This document shows positions 62,021 to 64,000 of a stretch of DNA of 64,000 bases, in pieces. The stretch covers positions 2,356,001-2,420,000 of the forward strand of contig OZ244866.1 in the NCBI GenBank assembly GCA_965221185.1, written 5' to 3'. The notes beneath the pieces are model-generated. The model did not search any database and was not told the origin of the DNA. It was given only the letters and a program-made list of their open reading frames with translations. The stretch is from Aldehydirespirator sp965221185 (GTDB taxonomy: Bacteria > Actinomycetota > Acidimicrobiia > Acidimicrobiales > Aldehydirespiratoraceae). Numbering within the stretch: the first letter of the stretch is position 1; each line of letters opens with the position of its first letter. The position numbers and the translations under genes are program-made.

Positions 62021-62515
62021 ATGAGCTACTTTGTTCAACTGCTATCCCAGAAGGCACATACGCTGCGCCTGCCGCGCAAGTACACGGCTGAAGTTCAACG
62101 GTATGTGCTAACACACCAGACCGCAGCGACCCACGACAGAGCGCCCTTCCGCCGCCAGCTCGACTTCTGGGCCTTCAGCGTTGCCACTGCGCTTGCCCGA
62201 GAACTGGCACCACTCAATGGGCCGTCATCACAGTGGGGGGACAAGTTCGTCGACACCCGCAACGTTGAGATGCCCAAGGAACTGTGCGACCTGCTCGCCG
62301 TCGCAGCCTTCCACCAACTGGGTGCGGAACACGACCAAATCAACGACGCTGCACAGATCATCGAGATAGGCAACCGCCTCGCCGGAGCGGGATGCCCTGG
62401 AGTACTGGAACAACTCGGCAGCCGCGATCTTCGCCTGACTCCGTTGGAGAAGGCCCTTAACCACGCCGCATTAACGCTTGCAGACGTCGTCACCTACCCT
62501 GAGCCAAGCATATAG
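62021..62515 (+). CDS. Hypothetical protein of defence operon, 164 aa
   Basis: A soluble, mostly helical protein starting MSYFVQLLSQKAHTLRLPRK, with AAFHQLGAEHDQINDAAQII in the middle. AAAGGA precedes ATG 62021, 12 bp after the ATPase stop, so it is the last gene of the rightward operon. It ends 4 bp before the stop of the convergent Abi gene. No family recognised. Confidence 0.65.
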   Translation: MSYFVQLLSQKAHTLRLPRKYTAEVQRYVLTHQTAATHDRAPFRRQLDFWAFSVATALARELAPLNGPSSQWGDKFVDTRNVEMPKELCDLLAVAAFHQLGAEHDQINDAAQIIEIGNRLAGAGCPGVLEQLGSRDLRLTPLEKALNHAALTLADVVTYPEPSI

Positions 62516-62519
62516 GCGG

Positions 62520-63368
62520 TTACTTTCCCATTTGACGATCAAGAGTCTCTAGTACTAGTTGAACTACGCTGCAGGCTTCGCGAACCACAAAGTGCGCGAC
62601 ACTCGGCCCAACCGCAGTTGGCAAAATCCTCCCATGTCCTGTTCCCTCATCGTTTCGAAGTCTGTTCGTCATCTGAGCGATCTCCCACGATGACTGGAGA
62701 ATGGCACGAAGCTCCTTGGCTCCGACCTCATTCAACTTCACCTGCTGAGGCAATATGCCTAACCGATCTCGGGCATGATGCCACAATTCATCAAACGATG
62801 TGCTCGGTCGATATGGGACGCTGAAAGCCTTGCACACATACTTCGCAGTCGACTCAAGCATTTCTTTCGCCGTGCCTAACATCAGAGCTGGATCATCCGA
62901 GGCACGCCGAAGACGATTGAGTTGATCCTCAATTGCTGGACGACCTGTCGTAGCCACAACAGAGGCCACGCCAGCAGGATGAAGCTCACCTTCGTCGGTT
63001 AACTCCCAACTGATCCGCGCGAAGGCTGCCCTAGCCCGCTGGCGGAGGCTCTCAAGCCTAGAGTCCGATGTCTCGTCTCCTTCGAAGAAACCGACGGCTC
63101 GATATTCCGCGAGGAGCCCTTCGACGAGTTCGCGCGATCCTTCAGGTTCGCGCACCGCTGCAAGGATCGTCCGTCGAACGCGGTCTTCTTTGTTAGGTTG
63201 CAGGTTCGGGTCATTGCGATCATAGGGCGCGGCAGCTCCGAAGCCCGATCGCGTGAATACTCCGGTTAGGACACTATGGGTTGGGCCAACGCCACCGGAC
63301 ACGAAAGCACCGAGCGTTGCCCCAACCTCATTACTCACAGGGTGCCGTGCCAACGAGACCCTCCTCAT
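62520..63368 (-). CDS. Abortive infection protein with Abi_C domain
   Basis: About 282 residues. The C-terminal half matches the Abi_C pattern: AKEMLESTAKYVCKAF, then LWHHARDRLG, LRAILQSSWEIAQMTNRLRNDEGTGHGR and VREACSVVQLVLETL. The N-terminal half (GAFVSGGVGPTHSVLTGVF) is family-like too. Proteins of this type are found in phage-defence islands and are thought to cause abortive infection, by an unclear mechanism. It is convergent with the Ssp operon. The exact start is uncertain; the ORF start at 63368 overlaps the endonuclease remnant by 38 bp, and GTG codons near 63275 are alternatives. Confidence 0.72.
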   Translation of the reverse strand: MRRVSLARHPVSNEVGATLGAFVSGGVGPTHSVLTGVFTRSGFGAAAPYDRNDPNLQPNKEDRVRRTILAAVREPEGSRELVEGLLAEYRAVGFFEGDETSDSRLESLRQRARAAFARISWELTDEGELHPAGVASVVATTGRPAIEDQLNRLRRASDDPALMLGTAKEMLESTAKYVCKAFSVPYRPSTSFDELWHHARDRLGILPQQVKLNEVGAKELRAILQSSWEIAQMTNRLRNDEGTGHGRILPTAVGPSVAHFVVREACSVVQLVLETLDRQMGK

Positions 63369-63743
63369 CGTCCTGCACTCGTCGGCCGCGTGTCAGAAAG
63401 AGCCGCCTGCGAACTCTCCAGGAGACTATCGGGCTGTCTTTTGATTCGTGAGGCATCTTGGCCACGTCGTCGCCGTTCGAGTCCTCCACCCTCCACAGCT
63501 CCCGGCTCGTTGCGAGGCACACGAACGGGAACCCAACCCGGACACTGCGGCCCAGGCGATACCTGTGCATCAGCAGCTTCAGGTCGAGTTCGGCCTCGCT
63601 GAACGACACCCGGGTGGGCCGCCCCCCGGCCAGGCGTCCGATCAGCCACAGCAGGAGCAGCGGCTTGTACGGGGCCGGGCGTCCTTGTCCCTGCTGGCGA
63701 ACCGCCCGATCGACTCGACCTTGCCGACCCTGTTAGCGCTCAC
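63331..63743 (-). pseudogene. Frameshifted remnant of phosphorothioate-binding (type IV) restriction endonuclease
   Basis: From GTG 63743 the frame gives ANRVGKVESIGRFASRDKD. Near 63660-63680 it must shift to reach APYKPLLLLWLIGRLAGG, then VSFSEAELDLKLLMHRYR, VGFPFVCLATSRELWRV and DVAKMPHESKDSP before degenerating. The KPLLLLxxLGRL...F...YPF...LW.V pattern is that of the sulfur-binding domain at the front of ScoMcrA-like HNH endonucleases that cut phosphorothioated DNA. The HNH part is missing, so the gene is both frameshifted and truncated. Identification is from memory of the motif and needs a profile search. Confidence 0.5.
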
Positions 63744-63859
63744 AGACCCAGTAGTCGGCCCGCTCCGGCACATCCACATCGTCGGTCCACCATCGGTCCA
63801 CTGCCCTACCAGCCGGAGGCTAAGGCGCCGATCATACCCACGGCCGCCCCACCGCTTCG

Positions 63860-64000
63860 CTACAACGGAATGGGCCGGAGCCGGGTACGGGTGGCCCGAT
63901 AGATGTAAGGGCCGGGAAGGTTGACGAGCCGCTCGATGTCTCGCCACTGGCGCATGAGTACTTCGAGTTGCGCCCAGACCGTTCCCGCATCAGCACTGCT
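63860..64000 (-). CDS. C-terminal end of an unidentified protein (runs off window)
   Basis: The last 46 codons, ending LVNLPGPYIYRATRTRLRPI and a TAG stop, are open from the window edge. GPYIYRAT-like endings occur in small defence or toxin-type proteins, but no family can be named. The interval 63744-63859 holds nothing recognisable. Confidence 0.45.
   Translation of the reverse strand, partial: SSADAGTVWAQLEVLMRQWRDIERLVNLPGPYIYRATRTRLRPIPL

Noticed and set aside
63448..63924. 158-codon + strand frame near the right edge
   Set aside because: Antisense to the endonuclease remnant; no start context and no recognisable motifs.
1..64000. tRNA, rRNA, riboswitch or replication origin
   Set aside because: None recognised on reading both strands; weak hairpins were not enough to call one.

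Overview
The window is GC-rich, densely packed bacterial DNA in which many genes share stop/start bases (ATGA, GTGA, TTGA). An F420-type luciferase-like oxidoreductase, a DtxR-type regulator, HelD, HemE with a HemG/HemY-type oxidase, Lnt and GT4 genes point to a high-GC actinobacterium. A member of the Acidimicrobiia is my best guess; this is inference, and no rRNA or tRNA was seen to fix it.

Layout. 1-6.3 kb: LLM oxidoreductase, metal-dependent regulator, a methyltransferase coupled to a 60-residue membrane protein, and a divergent membrane sulfatase-like protein with low-complexity linkers. 6.4-12.7 kb: a six-gene operon encoding an NMT1-type ABC importer (lipoprotein, ATPase, fused double permease), a two-subunit Rieske dioxygenase and a PhyH-type dioxygenase. 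12.7-17.8 kb: a graveyard of IS elements (IS1380, IS5, IS3, IS481 fragments) bounded by a perfect 117-bp direct repeat made of the 3' end of the PhyH gene. 17.8-25.7 kb: cupin-type regulator, enolase-superfamily enzyme, aldo/keto reductase, then divergently a PanB-like protein, two amidohydrolases and a Rieske monooxygenase. The two catabolic operons share a near-identical palindrome (6427-6445 and 20772-20790) and probably form one regulon for an unknown, perhaps nitrogen-containing, substrate. 25.7-47.4 kb: mostly chromosomal functions: orphan ABC ATPase, HelD, patatin, haem synthesis, nucleotide cyclase, Lnt flanked by a 0.1-kb repeat, a glycosyltransferase/methyltransferase/barrel-protein cluster, aldehyde dehydrogenase, a giant double-DUF2339 membrane protein, an ankyrin protein and an antitoxin-like protein.

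47.5-64 kb is the most notable part: a defence island with visibly lower GC than its neighbours. A cysteine desulfurase is followed by a tightly overlapping operon: DUF4007 protein (SspB-like), large P-loop ATPase (SspC-like), PAPS-reductase-type ATP pyrophosphatase (SspD-like), an 849-residue protein joining RNA-polymerase alpha-CTD-like and sigma-region-4-like segments, a PLD/DEAH helicase, a 71-residue protein, a DndD/SMC-like ATPase and a 164-residue protein. This reads as a single-strand DNA phosphorothioation (Ssp) system with a three-gene effector module like SspFGH. A convergent Abi_C-type gene follows, then the frameshifted remains of what looks like a phosphorothioate-binding restriction endonuclease. 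Such an enzyme would be toxic in a phosphorothioating cell, which may be why it is broken.

No CRISPR array, tRNA, rRNA or replication origin was found.
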